Source: Gaiellasilicea sp963705515
GTDB lineage: Bacteria; Actinomycetota; Thermoleophilia; Gaiellales; Gaiellaceae
Assembly: GCA_963705515.1 (NCBI GenBank)
Contig: CAVPJV010000001.1
Span: forward strand, 124,001 to 188,000
Reading direction: 5' to 3'
DNA length: 64,000 bases
Position numbers and translations under genes: made by a program
In this document: positions 27,078-35,615 of the stretch, in pieces
Layout: each line of letters begins with the position of its first letter
Position numbering within the stretch: position 1 is the first letter of the stretch
The notes under the pieces: model-generated
Told to the model about the DNA's origin: nothing
The model's database searches: none
What the model saw: the letters and a program-made list of their open reading frames with translations, nothing else

Positions 27078-28471
27078 CAGACGCTCAGGTCCCGTCGGCC
27101 GAGCAGGATCGGGACGAGGGCGAGCAGGGCGAGGCCGGCGGCGGCGAGAAAGGAGCGCGAGAAGGCGTTCGTGACGGCTCGGTCGAGCTGGTCCTGCAGC
27201 GAGGACGCGAGCTGGTCGTAGGCCGGGTCGTCCTGGTCGCCCACCACCTCGTCGACCGCGGGAATGCGTGCCTCCTCCTTCGCCTCGTCCACCGCGGCCA
27301 GGACGCGGCGCGCGACCCCGAGCTTCTCGAGCGGCGGAATGCGGCTGTCCAGCACCGCCGAGGTTCCGGCGGCGAGCGCGTCGTCCTCGTTGCGCTCCAG
27401 ACCCGCGGTGAAGATGGGCGTCAGCAGCAGCAGTCCCACGACGACGCCTGCGTGGCGGGCGGCGATCGTCCAGCCGCCGTGCACCACCTGCGCCGAGCGT
27501 CCGGCCAGCGCCCGCTCGGTCAGCGCCGAGAGTGCAAGCCCGAGGCCCGCCCCGATCGCGAGCTGTGGCGGCACCGTCCAGACGGCGCCGGCGTGGGGAA
27601 GCCAACCCAGCGCGGCGAGACCGCCCGCGATCAGGATCACACCGGACGCGGTTCGCGCCCACAGCGGAGTGATCGCGTGCCCTCGACGCGCCGCCACGAT
27701 CGCCGCGAGCGGCATCACGGTGACGACGAGGCCGGCGGCGAGCGGCTCCAGGCGCCAGCCGTTGATCAGGAGGATCACGAGCAGGAAGAACGCGGCCACG
27801 AGCGCACCCGAGACGAGCAGCAGCGCAACGTTCGCGCCGATGTGCGGCCGCTCGATCGGCCCCGAGCTCGGCGTCACCCGGGCGCCCCGCAGCGTGAGCA
27901 GCGCGGAGAGCACGATGGGCGCCTGGACGAGGAAGATCGACTCCCAGCCGAACAGTTGCGTGAGGACGCCGCCCGCCGCGGGGCCGAGTGCCGCGCCGAT
28001 CACGCCGGCGAGCGCCCAGATGCGGGCGGCCGGTGCGTCCCCGCCCGCCAGGTCGGCCAGCAGGGCGAGGGCGCCGCAGACGACCGCGGCGCCCGCCGCA
28101 CCCTGGACCGCGCGGGCGGAGACGAGCACCCCGAACGACGGGGCGAAGGCGCAGACGAGCGATGCCGTTGCGAAGAGGACGACGCCCGCCCCGAAGACCC
28201 GAGTCGGACTGCGACGCGCGAGGAAGGCAGCCGGCAGAGCCGCGAGTGCGAGTGCCAGGTTGTACGACGTCAGCGCCCAGGCGAGCGTGGCGATCTCGAC
28301 GTGGTAGCGGGCCAGGATCTCGGGGAGCGCGAGCGTGACGACGGACGAGTCGGCCAAGACGAGGCCGACCGACAGGCCGAGCAAGCCGATGCGGGCGCGT
28401 GCCTCCGAGCTGCCCTGCTCACTCGCCGATCGTGTCGACTTGCTCCCGGAACGAGTCGCAGGACTCGGCAT
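27077..28471 (-). CDS. MFS transporter, DHA2-like drug exporter
   Basis: This is a multi-spanning major facilitator protein with about 14 hydrophobic segments. The first helix carries the motif SVGLVLADSSVVTLALPEI, helix 2 WALTSYNLALALAALPAAFL, then the motif A-like loop ARRSPTRVFG and the GPAAGGVLTQLFGWESIFLV motif C region of drug exporters. A large soluble loop before the last helix (RNEDDALAAGTS onward) resembles DHA2 members. The start is uncertain. ATG 28471 overlaps the lipoprotein gene by 53 bases. A TTG at 28384 or a start near 28420 with a small sequence error would fit better with family proteins that begin shortly before GLLGLSVGLVL. Confidence 0.82.
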   Translation of the reverse strand: MPSPATRSGSKSTRSASEQGSSEARARIGLLGLSVGLVLADSSVVTLALPEILARYHVEIATLAWALTSYNLALALAALPAAFLARRSPTRVFGAGVVLFATASLVCAFAPSFGVLVSARAVQGAAGAAVVCGALALLADLAGGDAPAARIWALAGVIGAALGPAAGGVLTQLFGWESIFLVQAPIVLSALLTLRGARVTPSSGPIERPHIGANVALLLVSGALVAAFFLLVILLINGWRLEPLAAGLVVTVMPLAAIVAARRGHAITPLWARTASGVILIAGGLAALGWLPHAGAVWTVPPQLAIGAGLGLALSALTERALAGRSAQVVHGGWTIAARHAGVVVGLLLLTPIFTAGLERNEDDALAAGTSAVLDSRIPPLEKLGVARRVLAAVDEAKEEARIPAVDEVVGDQDDPAYDQLASSLQDQLDRAVTNAFSRSFLAAAGLALLALVPILLGRRDLSV

Positions 28472-28967
28472 TCTCGAACCCGTCGCGCAGCTCCCCGTCC
28501 GAGTCAATCGACTGGAGGCTCTCGAAGGTCGACTTCACGGCGGCGGAGGCCGTCGCGAGCGCGGTGGTCACGGTCACGATCGATACGGAGCCCGCGTCGG
28601 CTTCCTGCTCGAACTCGTCGAGCTGCTGCTGCAGCTCCGTCCCGAGGTCGTCGAGCTCGCTCTTCGCCTGCGCGCCGGACTCTGTCTCGGGCCGTCCGAG
28701 GTCTGCGAGGCTGTCGACGAGCTCGTCGGTGGCCCCCTTCACGTCCTCCGTGGCCATCTGCACGGCGGTCTTGTCGAGCGAGAGCGGGTTGTCGGTGAGC
28801 GGCTTGACCGCCTCCTCGACTCCGGTGACCCACGTGCTCAGCTGACTGCAGACTTCGCCCGCCCACTGCTCGGTCGCGCTCTCCTCGTCGCCGCCACAGC
28901 CGGCCAGCGCGACCGTGGTCGCGAGCGCGAGGACGACGGCGAGCAAGCCGAGGTGACGGGTGGCCAC
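28419..28967 (-). CDS. Putative lipoprotein, acidic and helical, 182 residues
   Basis: The GTG start at 28967 gives a signal peptide ending in the lipobox LAGC (about residues 21-24), so the protein is anchored outside the membrane. The mature part is acidic and helical (VEEAVKPLTDNPLSLDK, ELDDLGTELQQQLDEFEQEA) with one CSQL near the start and a CDSF near the end that may form a disulphide. No enzymatic motif is seen. It is the first gene of an operon with the MFS exporter and the 26634 gene, which suggests an envelope role linked to export. The family is unknown to me. Confidence 0.75.
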   Translation of the reverse strand: MATRHLGLLAVVLALATTVALAGCGGDEESATEQWAGEVCSQLSTWVTGVEEAVKPLTDNPLSLDKTAVQMATEDVKGATDELVDSLADLGRPETESGAQAKSELDDLGTELQQQLDEFEQEADAGSVSIVTVTTALATASAAVKSTFESLQSIDSDGELRDGFENAESCDSFREQVDTIGE

Positions 28968-29150
28968 CCCGGGATTCTGCGCGCGCTGCGGGTACGGCGC
29001 AAGAGGCGGGCCGACCCACGGATGCTCCGGCAGGAATCGAACGTGTGTCCGGCGGCGCAGTATTTTCCCGTGCGTCTCTGCGTGGCATCACGGATCGCAA
29101 TCTGGCGCCGGATGGAGAATGATCCTGTTGACACTAGGCAAGGAGACATC

Positions 29151-31251
29151 ATGCCCGGGCATCGCACAGTCCCACGGTGGAGCCGTGCGGCTCTACTCGT
29201 CTGTGTTTTCGGGTCGTTTGCAGTCGCCGTGGCGGCGCCGGACTCGGCAAGGGCCGCAACCGTTCCGTACTCCCTCCAGGTCAGCGCGCTCACCGGCCCG
29301 CAGGGAGGTCTCGCCAGGATCGAGGTGGACGCCACGGCAACGGCCGTCCCCGTCGACTCGCTGAAGCACGTCCAGATCTCGGTGAACGGGCAGCTGGTCC
29401 GCGTGTTGACCGAGGTCCCCGCACCGGACGGGATCGCGGAGATCGAGCTCGGGCCGGTCGGGCGAGGAGCGACCGTGAGCGCAAAGCTGTACGTGCGGGA
29501 TTCCACGACGAACGCGCTCGTCCAGCTGCGCCGCGCCGCGATCGCCCTGCAGCGGCCGGATCTCGTCGTCGCGGCCGTTCACGCGCCGCCGCAGACGCTT
29601 GCGACCCGGCCGATCGACGTGGTCGCGGACGTCTCCGAGCTGAACGGCGATGTCGGTGCGACCGCCAGCGTGCGGCTGATGCTGGGGCCGACTCCGCTCG
29701 CCGAGCCGAAGACGGTGACGGTGCCGAAGGGCGGAAGCCTCTCGGTTCTGTTCCCCGGCGTCAGCCTGACGACCGCCATGTCGGCTGAGCTGACCGTGCT
29801 GATCGACGGTGCCGTGCCGTTCGAGACCGACGCGACCAACAACTCCGGTTCGAGAACGGTCGAGGTGACCGAGCACGAGCTCGTCCGCTCGAACGTGCTC
29901 GTCCAGGCGCTCGGCGGCTACGGCGCCCAGTTCAACCAGCACGTCTACGCGCTCGGTCACGCCCGCACCGCCCGGCAGTCTCCCCGACCTCGAGGCCAAG
30001 GTGAAGGCGCTCGAGCCGCAGCTCGTCCGCGATCTTCTACCACGAAGCTCCAGGAGCGCACGCCGGACCAGATGGCCTCGTTCGTCGAGACCGTCGAGCT
30101 GGCGCAGGCGAGCGGAGCGACGATCAACATCACCTACCAGACCGCCGCGAACGCGCAAGCTCCAGCCCGACCGCTTCATGGGCGAGTTCGCGGCGATCCT
30201 CGATGACCTCGTGCGGACGCGCGGGCTAAGCGAGCGTCCGTTGGGTGACGATCCAGAACGAGCCGAACTCGACGCCGTCACCCTCGAGCAGTACGAACGC
30301 TCTCTACCGGGCGCTCGACGCCGAGCTCGTCGCGCGCGGACTTCGGGACCAGATCGATCTGATGGGCGGCGACCTGATCGAGAGCAGCGCGGTCACGGGC
30401 TCGAACCACCGAATCTGGTTCGACTACATGGCGGACAACATGAACGACGTCCTCGACGCGTACTCGGTCCACATCTACTGGAACTACTGGGACATTCCGC
30501 GAATGGAGCTGCGGCTCAGGAGCGTTCGCGAGATCGTCACGAGGAGCTCCCCGCAGAGGCCCGGAAGCCGACGTGTACGTGACCGAGTTCGGTGTCCGCG
30601 GAATCGTGACGTTCCAGGGTCAAGCCGGTTCCGGCGCCCGGTGTCTGGCAGGACGGGACGCCGCTTTCCCGGACGAACATCGCCGCGTTCCAGCACCTGT
30701 GGTTCGACCTCGTTTCGGCCCAGCTGGGATACAGCGGCGCCGTCAAGTGGGATGCGTACTGGGGCCGCTATACGCCCGGCTATCGCGAGGTGTACAACCT
30801 GATCGGGCCCGCCGAGGAGGGTTGGCCGCTCTTCCCGGCCTACCACGCGCTGCGCCTGCTGCTTCCAGACGACCGCAGCGCGGCTGGCAGGTCGTGCAGG
30901 TCGGTCCGTGGGCGGACGACGACTGGCGCCTGTTCGACGATGCAGGCGTTCGGATCGTCGATCAGCCCGAGAAGGAGATCGCCGCGTTCGCGGGCGCCGG
31001 ACAGCGAACTCACGCTGATGGGGCTCGACACGCACGCCCGCGGTCTGAACACCGTCTCCGACGATCCGGCTCCCACCTACAGCATCGGGGGCCTGCCGGC
31101 GAACACGACCTTCAACCTCGCGCTCTGGAACGCGAGCGGGAACGGGGAGAACTCGCTCGCCGGCACGGTCACGACCGGCGCCGCGGGCGTCGCCCGCTTC
31201 GAGGTGCCGCTGCACGCCGCGTTCTCGCTGACGACGGTGCCTGTCTCATGA
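29151..31251 (+). pseudogene. Secreted clan-A glycoside hydrolase broken by about twelve indels
   Basis: ATG 29151 has AAGGAGA five bases upstream and encodes a signal peptide (RAALLVCVFGSFAVAVAAPD). An intact N-terminal part to about 29960 contains two beta-sandwich domains resembling CARDB (TNNSGSRTVEVTEHELVR). The catalytic barrel follows, but the frame changes near 29970, 30031, 30050, 30157, 30242, 30271, 30300, 30539, 30583, 30620, 30872, 30888 and 31005. Corrected, it reads LVRIFYHEAQERTPDQM, VTIQNEPN (acid/base Glu), SVHIYWNYWD, YVTEFGVRG (nucleophile Glu), VKWDAYWGRYTPGYREVYN and a beta domain ending FSLTTVPVS. These are GH5/GH39-like features. No in-frame stop or lost catalytic residue is seen, so local sequence error is as likely as decay. 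Confidence 0.72.
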
Positions 31252-31259
31252 GCAAGCCT

Positions 31260-31288
31260 CCGGGGGGCGCGTTTCGCGCGCCCCCCGG
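31260..31288 (+). terminator. Terminator after the glycoside hydrolase gene
   Basis: A perfect 12-bp GC stem (31260-31271 with 31277-31288) with a 5-base loop begins nine bases after the stop codon. There is no T-run, as is common in very GC-rich genomes. Confidence 0.7.
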
Positions 31289-31312
31289 TCAGCTCGTGCG
31301 TACGGCGAGGAG

Positions 31313-31318
31313 TAGTGT
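31313..31318 (+). promoter_or_regulatory. -10 element TAGTGT, leaderless start of cNMP-reductase gene
   Basis: The hexamer fits TAnnnT and ends six bases before GTG 31325. Confidence 0.45.
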
Positions 31319-31324
31319 TCGGGC

Positions 31325-32929
31325 GTGGCAGCCCGGACGGCGAGGCTCTCCGAGGGGCAGCTCGCCCTGCTTGCCGAGCACGGCGAGGAGCGGCGCGCGG
31401 AGGTCGGCGACGTGCTCTTTCGGGTCGGTGACCGGCGCTATCCGCTGATCGCGATCGTCGAAGGTGAGGCGGCCGTCCTCGACCAGACCGGCGCGGAGAT
31501 CATCCGCCACGGCGCGTTTGGCTTCCTCGGCGAGTCGAACCTGCTCTCGGGACAGACCGTCTTCCTCACGGCCGTCGTGACCGAGCCGATGCGCTACATC
31601 GCCGTCGAGCGTGAGGAGCTGCGAGCGCTCATGTTCGAAGACAGCGCGCTCAGTGACCTGTTGCTGTGGACGTTCAACGCCCGCCGGGAGGCGCTTCAGG
31701 CGCGGGCCGGTGTCGGTGTCGAGATCGTCGGGCCGCATTCGTCCGACGCGACGCGACAGCTCGTCGAGTTCGCGCGCCGCAACCGCCTGCCGTTCACATG
31801 GCTGGACCCCGACCGCCCAGAGCATGCGGAGGCGCTCTCCCAGTTGGCCGGGTTCGCGGACAATGAGATCCCGCTCGTGCGCCTGCCCGGAGGGCACGAG
31901 CTGCGGAATCCCTCTGCCGGCGAGGTGTCCCGGGCGCTGGGCATCGGGCTCGACCTCGACCAGGCCGAGACGGTCGACCTGCTCGTCGTCGGAGGCGGCC
32001 CGGCCGGGCTCGGCGCCGCCGTCTACGGCGCGTCGGAGGGGCTCGACACGCTCGTGGTCGAGGGCAGCGCTCTCGGCGGCCAGGCGGGGACCTCGCGGAG
32101 GATCGAGAACTACCTCGGCTTCCCGGCGGGAATCAGCGGCTCGGAACTGACGGTCCGCGCGGTCGGCCAGGCACGGAAGTTCGGCGCCCGCACGGCCACG
32201 CCGTACCGCGCCGTCGCGCTCGAGCCCGGCGTTGAGCACCATCTCGTGCGGCTCGAGAGCGGACAGGAGATGAGGGCGCGCGCCGTCGTCCTCGCGACCG
32301 GAGCCGAGTACCGACGGCTACCGATTCCGGAGATCGAGTCGTACGAAGGCGTCAGCATCTTCTACGCGGCGGGGCCACAGGAGGCCCAACGCTGCAGCGC
32401 GACACGGGTCGGTGTTGTCGGCGGCGGGAACTCGGCCGCCCAGGCGGCGATCTGGCTCGCCCGCGGCGGCGCGCTGGTGACACTGTTCCACCGCCGGGCC
32501 GACCTGAGCGAGACGATGTCGGACTACCTGATCCACGACCTCGAGCGCGCCGGCGTCCTCGTCCGTGGACGCAGTGAGGTCGCCGCCCTTCACGGCGCGG
32601 ATGGCCAGCTCGAAGCGGCGACGCTCCGCGACGGCGAGCGGATCCCGCTCTCGTACCTCTTTCTCTTCCTCGGCGCGGCACCGTGCACCGACTGGCTGGG
32701 TGGCACACTTGCACTCGACGACGACGGCTTCGTCCTCACAGGCGCGCGGGCCGGTGCCGAGGGCATCCTCGAGACGAGCGTGCCCGGTGTCTTCGCGGTG
32801 GGCGATGTTCGCTCGGGGTCGGTCAAGCGTTGCGCCACCGCGGTCGGCGAGGGCGCAATGGTCGTGCGCTTCGTCCACGAGCGTTTCTCCCGCGACGTGG
32901 TCGGGGCCCCGCCGGCCCTCGGCAGCTGA
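31325..32929 (+). CDS. cNMP-binding / thioredoxin reductase-like fusion oxidoreductase
   Basis: The 534-residue cytosolic flavoprotein has three parts. Residues of about 15-120 form a cyclic-nucleotide-binding-like barrel (LIAIVEGEAAVLDQTGAEII, GFLGESNLLSGQ). About 130-205 resembles a glutaredoxin/thioredoxin-type fold without a CxxC. About 210-530 is a thioredoxin reductase-like module with FAD motif LLVVGGGPAGLGAAVYGASE, the NAD(P)H motif VGVVGGGNSAAQAAIWLA and the closing FAVGDVRSGSVKRCATAVGEG. The usual redox CxxC is missing: the region reads YAAGPQEAQRC. The enzyme therefore probably reduces something other than thioredoxin or relays electrons differently. The large cyclase-regulator at 22.3 kb could supply cAMP, but a link is speculative. 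Confidence 0.88.
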   Translation: MAARTARLSEGQLALLAEHGEERRAEVGDVLFRVGDRRYPLIAIVEGEAAVLDQTGAEIIRHGAFGFLGESNLLSGQTVFLTAVVTEPMRYIAVEREELRALMFEDSALSDLLLWTFNARREALQARAGVGVEIVGPHSSDATRQLVEFARRNRLPFTWLDPDRPEHAEALSQLAGFADNEIPLVRLPGGHELRNPSAGEVSRALGIGLDLDQAETVDLLVVGGGPAGLGAAVYGASEGLDTLVVEGSALGGQAGTSRRIENYLGFPAGISGSELTVRAVGQARKFGARTATPYRAVALEPGVEHHLVRLESGQEMRARAVVLATGAEYRRLPIPEIESYEGVSIFYAAGPQEAQRCSATRVGVVGGGNSAAQAAIWLARGGALVTLFHRRADLSETMSDYLIHDLERAGVLVRGRSEVAALHGADGQLEAATLRDGERIPLSYLFLFLGAAPCTDWLGGTLALDDDGFVLTGARAGAEGILETSVPGVFAVGDVRSGSVKRCATAVGEGAMVVRFVHERFSRDVVGAPPALGS

Positions 32930-32996
32930 CACCGGTCGGCCGCAACGTGAGGCTGTCCGCCCCGAACGCGATGAGCAAGTTGAAGCAGACGCTCGC

Positions 32997-33872
32997 TCAT
33001 CGATGGCGCGTAGCCCTGTCTGCGACCATGTCGCCCGGATCAGTGGTCGAGACGAGGCGCCAAGAGTCCCACGTGATCTTGAAGATCACGAGTGTGATGA
33101 CCAGGCCGATGATCGGATCGCCGGTCGGGAAACCGAGCGCGACGATGATCGCGCTCGCAACGACGCCGAGCGAGACGAAGCCATCAGTCCGGGCGTGGTT
33201 GCCGTCTGCGATCAGCGCGGGACTCGAAAGTCGGCGACCGGCGCGATGTCGTACCCGAGCGGCAAGCTCGTTCCCGGCGAACCCGATGACGCCTGCCGCA
33301 GCAAGCACCCACAGGTGGGTCAGATCCTCTGGATGGAGGAAACGCTGGATCGTTTCGTAGAGGGCGACACAGGCTGAGAAGAAGATCACGAGTACGACAG
33401 CGAGGCCCGCGAGTTTCTCTCCCCGGAAGCTGCGGAGGAAGAACGCGATACCGAGCGGAACGGCGGTGAGCGCATCGCCGAAGTTGTGAACGAGGTCGGC
33501 GAGCAGCGCAACCGAGTTGGCGAGAAGGAAGATCGCCAACTGCGCGAGAGCGGTGAGGCCGAGGATCGCGAGGCTGAGTGCCACGGCTTTGACGCCTTCG
33601 CGCGAACGAACGATGGAGCGATCCACAAGACCGTGGGAGTGGCCGTGGCCATGCGAGTGGTCGTGGTCGTGCGGGTGCGTGTACCCACCGTCCAACTTCG
33701 CTGCGGGCGGAGGCAACGGCTCCGACCTGCGCAGGCCGAGCCGCAGGTGGCGATGTGGCCCGGCGTGGGCGTGGCTGTGGACGCGATGCCCGTGGCGATG
33801 TGGGGCGATGGCTTCCGTCACGGGGATAAGGGTAGTGGGGGCACGGAACTGGGTCACGCCCGGCATTCGCAC
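32997..33872 (-). CDS. Cation diffusion facilitator metal transporter
   Basis: The 291-residue membrane antiporter probably exports Zn or a similar divalent ion. The N-terminus is histidine-rich (HRHGHRVHSHAHAGPHRH and HPHDHDHSHGHGHSHG), a likely metal buffer. Six hydrophobic segments follow, with the helix-2 motif LADLVHNFGDALTAVP and helix-5 motif IADGNHARTDGF providing the site-A ligands. The protein ends soon after helix 6 (LVIFKITWDSWRLVS), so the usual C-terminal cytoplasmic domain of about 80 residues is missing or very short. Starts at GTG 33872 or ATG 33866 are both possible. A hairpin separates it from the upstream membrane gene. Confidence 0.9.
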   Translation of the reverse strand: MRMPGVTQFRAPTTLIPVTEAIAPHRHGHRVHSHAHAGPHRHLRLGLRRSEPLPPPAAKLDGGYTHPHDHDHSHGHGHSHGLVDRSIVRSREGVKAVALSLAILGLTALAQLAIFLLANSVALLADLVHNFGDALTAVPLGIAFFLRSFRGEKLAGLAVVLVIFFSACVALYETIQRFLHPEDLTHLWVLAAAGVIGFAGNELAARVRHRAGRRLSSPALIADGNHARTDGFVSLGVVASAIIVALGFPTGDPIIGLVITLVIFKITWDSWRLVSTTDPGDMVADRATRHR

Positions 33873-33876
33873 GAAG

Positions 33877-33906
33877 GAAGCCCGCCCGCGCGTCCGGACG
33901 GGCTTC
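33877..33906 (-). terminator. Hairpin between membrane protein gene and CDF gene
   Basis: GAAGCCCG (33877-33884) pairs with CGGGCTTC (33899-33906) around a GC-rich loop. It follows the stop of the 33918 gene by 12 bases on the minus strand. Confidence 0.55.
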
Positions 33907-33917
33907 GTAGACCCGCG

Positions 33918-34634
33918 CTAACGATGCGGTGGCAAGAAGGTGTCGGTGTCGTAGCTGTGCAGCACTGCGGACGTATGCAGGCCCGCGTGTGCAATCGGCG
34001 CTCCGATGGGGTTCAGGGTTAGGAGCGTCGGAACGCTCCAGACCAGATCGCCCGTGAGCGGCTTCGCCAGCTTGTCCGAGCGGAAGTCGCTGTAGCCGGA
34101 GTGGTAGACCGCCGTCATCGCTAGTGAAGCGGCGAGGGCGACGATGCCGATCACGACCTTGCCGGCAAAGCGACGGTTGAGCCGGGTGCCAGCAAACGCC
34201 GCAAAGACGACAAGGATCGGGAAGACGGACAAGAGAAGCCCGTCCGTCACTCCGTACAGGACTCCGCGCCACGCGAGTGCGCCGACGAGGTCAATCCCGC
34301 CGGGTCGAGACGTTGCGTCCTCCGTTCGCAACACCATGACCGTCAGTAGCCCGGCGGCGGCAAGCCCGAGCAGAAGCGCCGCGAGCCAGCGCTGCTTCGC
34401 GGCCGCGACGAGGTCGTACCCCGTTGAGCGACTCCAGAGTGCAAACAGGCCGACGACCGAGAGGGCGTAGATCCCGTAGAACAGGTCGCGGTTGATGTCG
34501 AGTACGTCCGCGAACAGGAACGGCACTACGAACGCGACGATGTAGCCGCCTGCAAGCCATGCCCAGTGTGCTGAGAGGCCGTGCCACACGCGCACCTCGA
34601 CGTGCGAGCCACGTCCGAAGGCGTGTGATGTCAT
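33918..34634 (-). CDS. Hypothetical polytopic membrane protein, 238 residues
   Basis: ATG 34634 has a near-perfect AAAGGAGG site. The product has about six hydrophobic helices (WLAGGYIVAFVVPFLFADVL, LFYGIYALSVVGLFALW, WLAALLLGLAAAGLLTVMVL, LLLSVFPILVVFAAFAG and others). The C-terminus has a distinctive conserved-looking string NPIGAPIAHAGLHTSAVLHS and DTDTFLPPHR. I do not recognise the family. It is followed by a hairpin and then the CDF metal transporter on the same strand. The strong Shine-Dalgarno site and less GC-biased codons compared with neighbours suggest that this gene is accessory DNA. Confidence 0.7.
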   Translation of the reverse strand: MTSHAFGRGSHVEVRVWHGLSAHWAWLAGGYIVAFVVPFLFADVLDINRDLFYGIYALSVVGLFALWSRSTGYDLVAAAKQRWLAALLLGLAAAGLLTVMVLRTEDATSRPGGIDLVGALAWRGVLYGVTDGLLLSVFPILVVFAAFAGTRLNRRFAGKVVIGIVALAASLAMTAVYHSGYSDFRSDKLAKPLTGDLVWSVPTLLTLNPIGAPIAHAGLHTSAVLHSYDTDTFLPPHR

Positions 34635-34747
34635 GATCGCCTCCTTTCACGGGCAGCCTGCTCGATCGCGGCTATCCAGACATCCGTACATAGCACCACC
34701 TGTTAGCGGAGTTGCCGCAGTTGTGCGACCACATGGAACCGCCCGTG

Positions 34748-35215
34748 ATGGACAATCTGGAACGGCTACGACAGGATCAGCGCGTGGCGATTCCTGATTT
34801 TCAGGCGGTGATGAGGCCGCTCTTGGGGAGCTACTCCAGCGGGACACCTCAGCGCATCGCAGATGTCGAGGATGAACTTGGTCGGCAGTTCGCGCTCACG
34901 GCAGCGGAACTGGCCGAGATGCTCCCAAGTGGAAGGCAGCAGAAGTTCAAGAACCGAGTCCGCTGGGCTGCGACCTACCTCAAGAACGCGGGTGCGCTGG
35001 AACGAACCGAGCGGACGGGTCGGAGTCGAACCGCCTCAACGCCGTCGCCATGCCCCTTGCTTGACGTTCTCGCCGACCCGGACGCCCGCGGGCCATTCCG
35101 TGGGCCAAGCGCAGGCCACAAGAGGCGGATCTCAGCGGAGAGGACGGAAGAAGCAGGGCGCACGACAAGGGCCGCAAACGGCCTATCCATTGGGGGACTC
35201 TGGCTCTATTCCTAG
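34748..35215 (+). pseudogene. Mrr restriction protein N-terminal fragment
   Basis: From ATG 34748 the reading VAIPDFQAVMRPLLGSYSSG, AAELAEMLPSGRQQKFKNRV and RWAATYLKNAGALERTER matches the winged-helix N-terminal domain of Mrr-type type IV restriction enzymes, which binds DNA. After about residue 100 the similarity fades (a weak LLDVLADPDAR trace) and the nuclease domain with its QxK-type active site is absent. The frame ends four bases before the displaced tRNA half at 35219. I read it as a truncated remnant of a restriction gene, cut off at or near the island's left attachment site. A solo DNA-binding protein is less likely. Confidence 0.65.
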
Positions 35216-35218
35216 TAG

Positions 35219-35259
35219 TGCCCCCGACAAGAATCGAACTTGTGCACGCGGTTTAGGAA
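35219..35259. repeat. Left attachment repeat: displaced 3' half of tRNA-Arg(CCT)
   Basis: These 41 bases are identical to 38126-38166, the 3' part of the intact tRNA gene from the discriminator base to the anticodon loop. A second short match, GGAAACCGCTGC (35277-35288, also 38163-38174), follows after a 17-base interruption, as if a small insertion had split a longer displaced copy. Confidence 0.9.
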
Positions 35260-35615
35260 GTTTGCTGACGCCAGTCGGAAACCGCTGCAAAGTCGGATGT
35301 TCTGCGCTCTGGAAGGGGTCTGCGCGCCAGTGATTGCGCCGGTCGCGACGGAGCCCAGTGTGCCAGAGCTACTGCGTACCGGCGCGTCATCGGCGCCGCA
35401 ACCGACCGGCGCGGTCGCAGTCATGCGTTCGTAGAGGAACGGGGACGAACGACCGTGCTTCCCGGGCTTGGCCCAACGTTGAGCGCGCCCGCTGCGATCA
35501 ACGGCGCCGGTGCCTTGATCCTGCCAGGCTCTTGCCTGGACGCGAAGTTCTAGCCAGGCCCGAGCTGTTGTCGGACCACATGAGTCGACCAACTCTTGAG
35601 GTCAGGCGTCCCCGA
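35260..35615. other. Island left arm without a recognisable gene
   Basis: The 356 bases contain no frame with a credible start, codon pattern or similarity. Open frames that cross here run through the displaced tRNA sequence and are not believable. Apart from the short second tRNA match at 35277-35288, I see nothing interpretable. Confidence 0.5.

Noticed and set aside
29128..29133. TTGACA as a -35 element for the glycoside hydrolase gene
   Set aside because: A -10 at normal spacing would fall on the start codon at 29151, and the gene has a clear AAGGAGA ribosome site, so a longer leader is needed.
35212..35592. A 126-codon minus-strand gene in the island's left arm
   Set aside because: Its N-terminal and C-terminal parts lack any codon signature, and its end is translated tRNA sequence (NRVHKFDSCRG).
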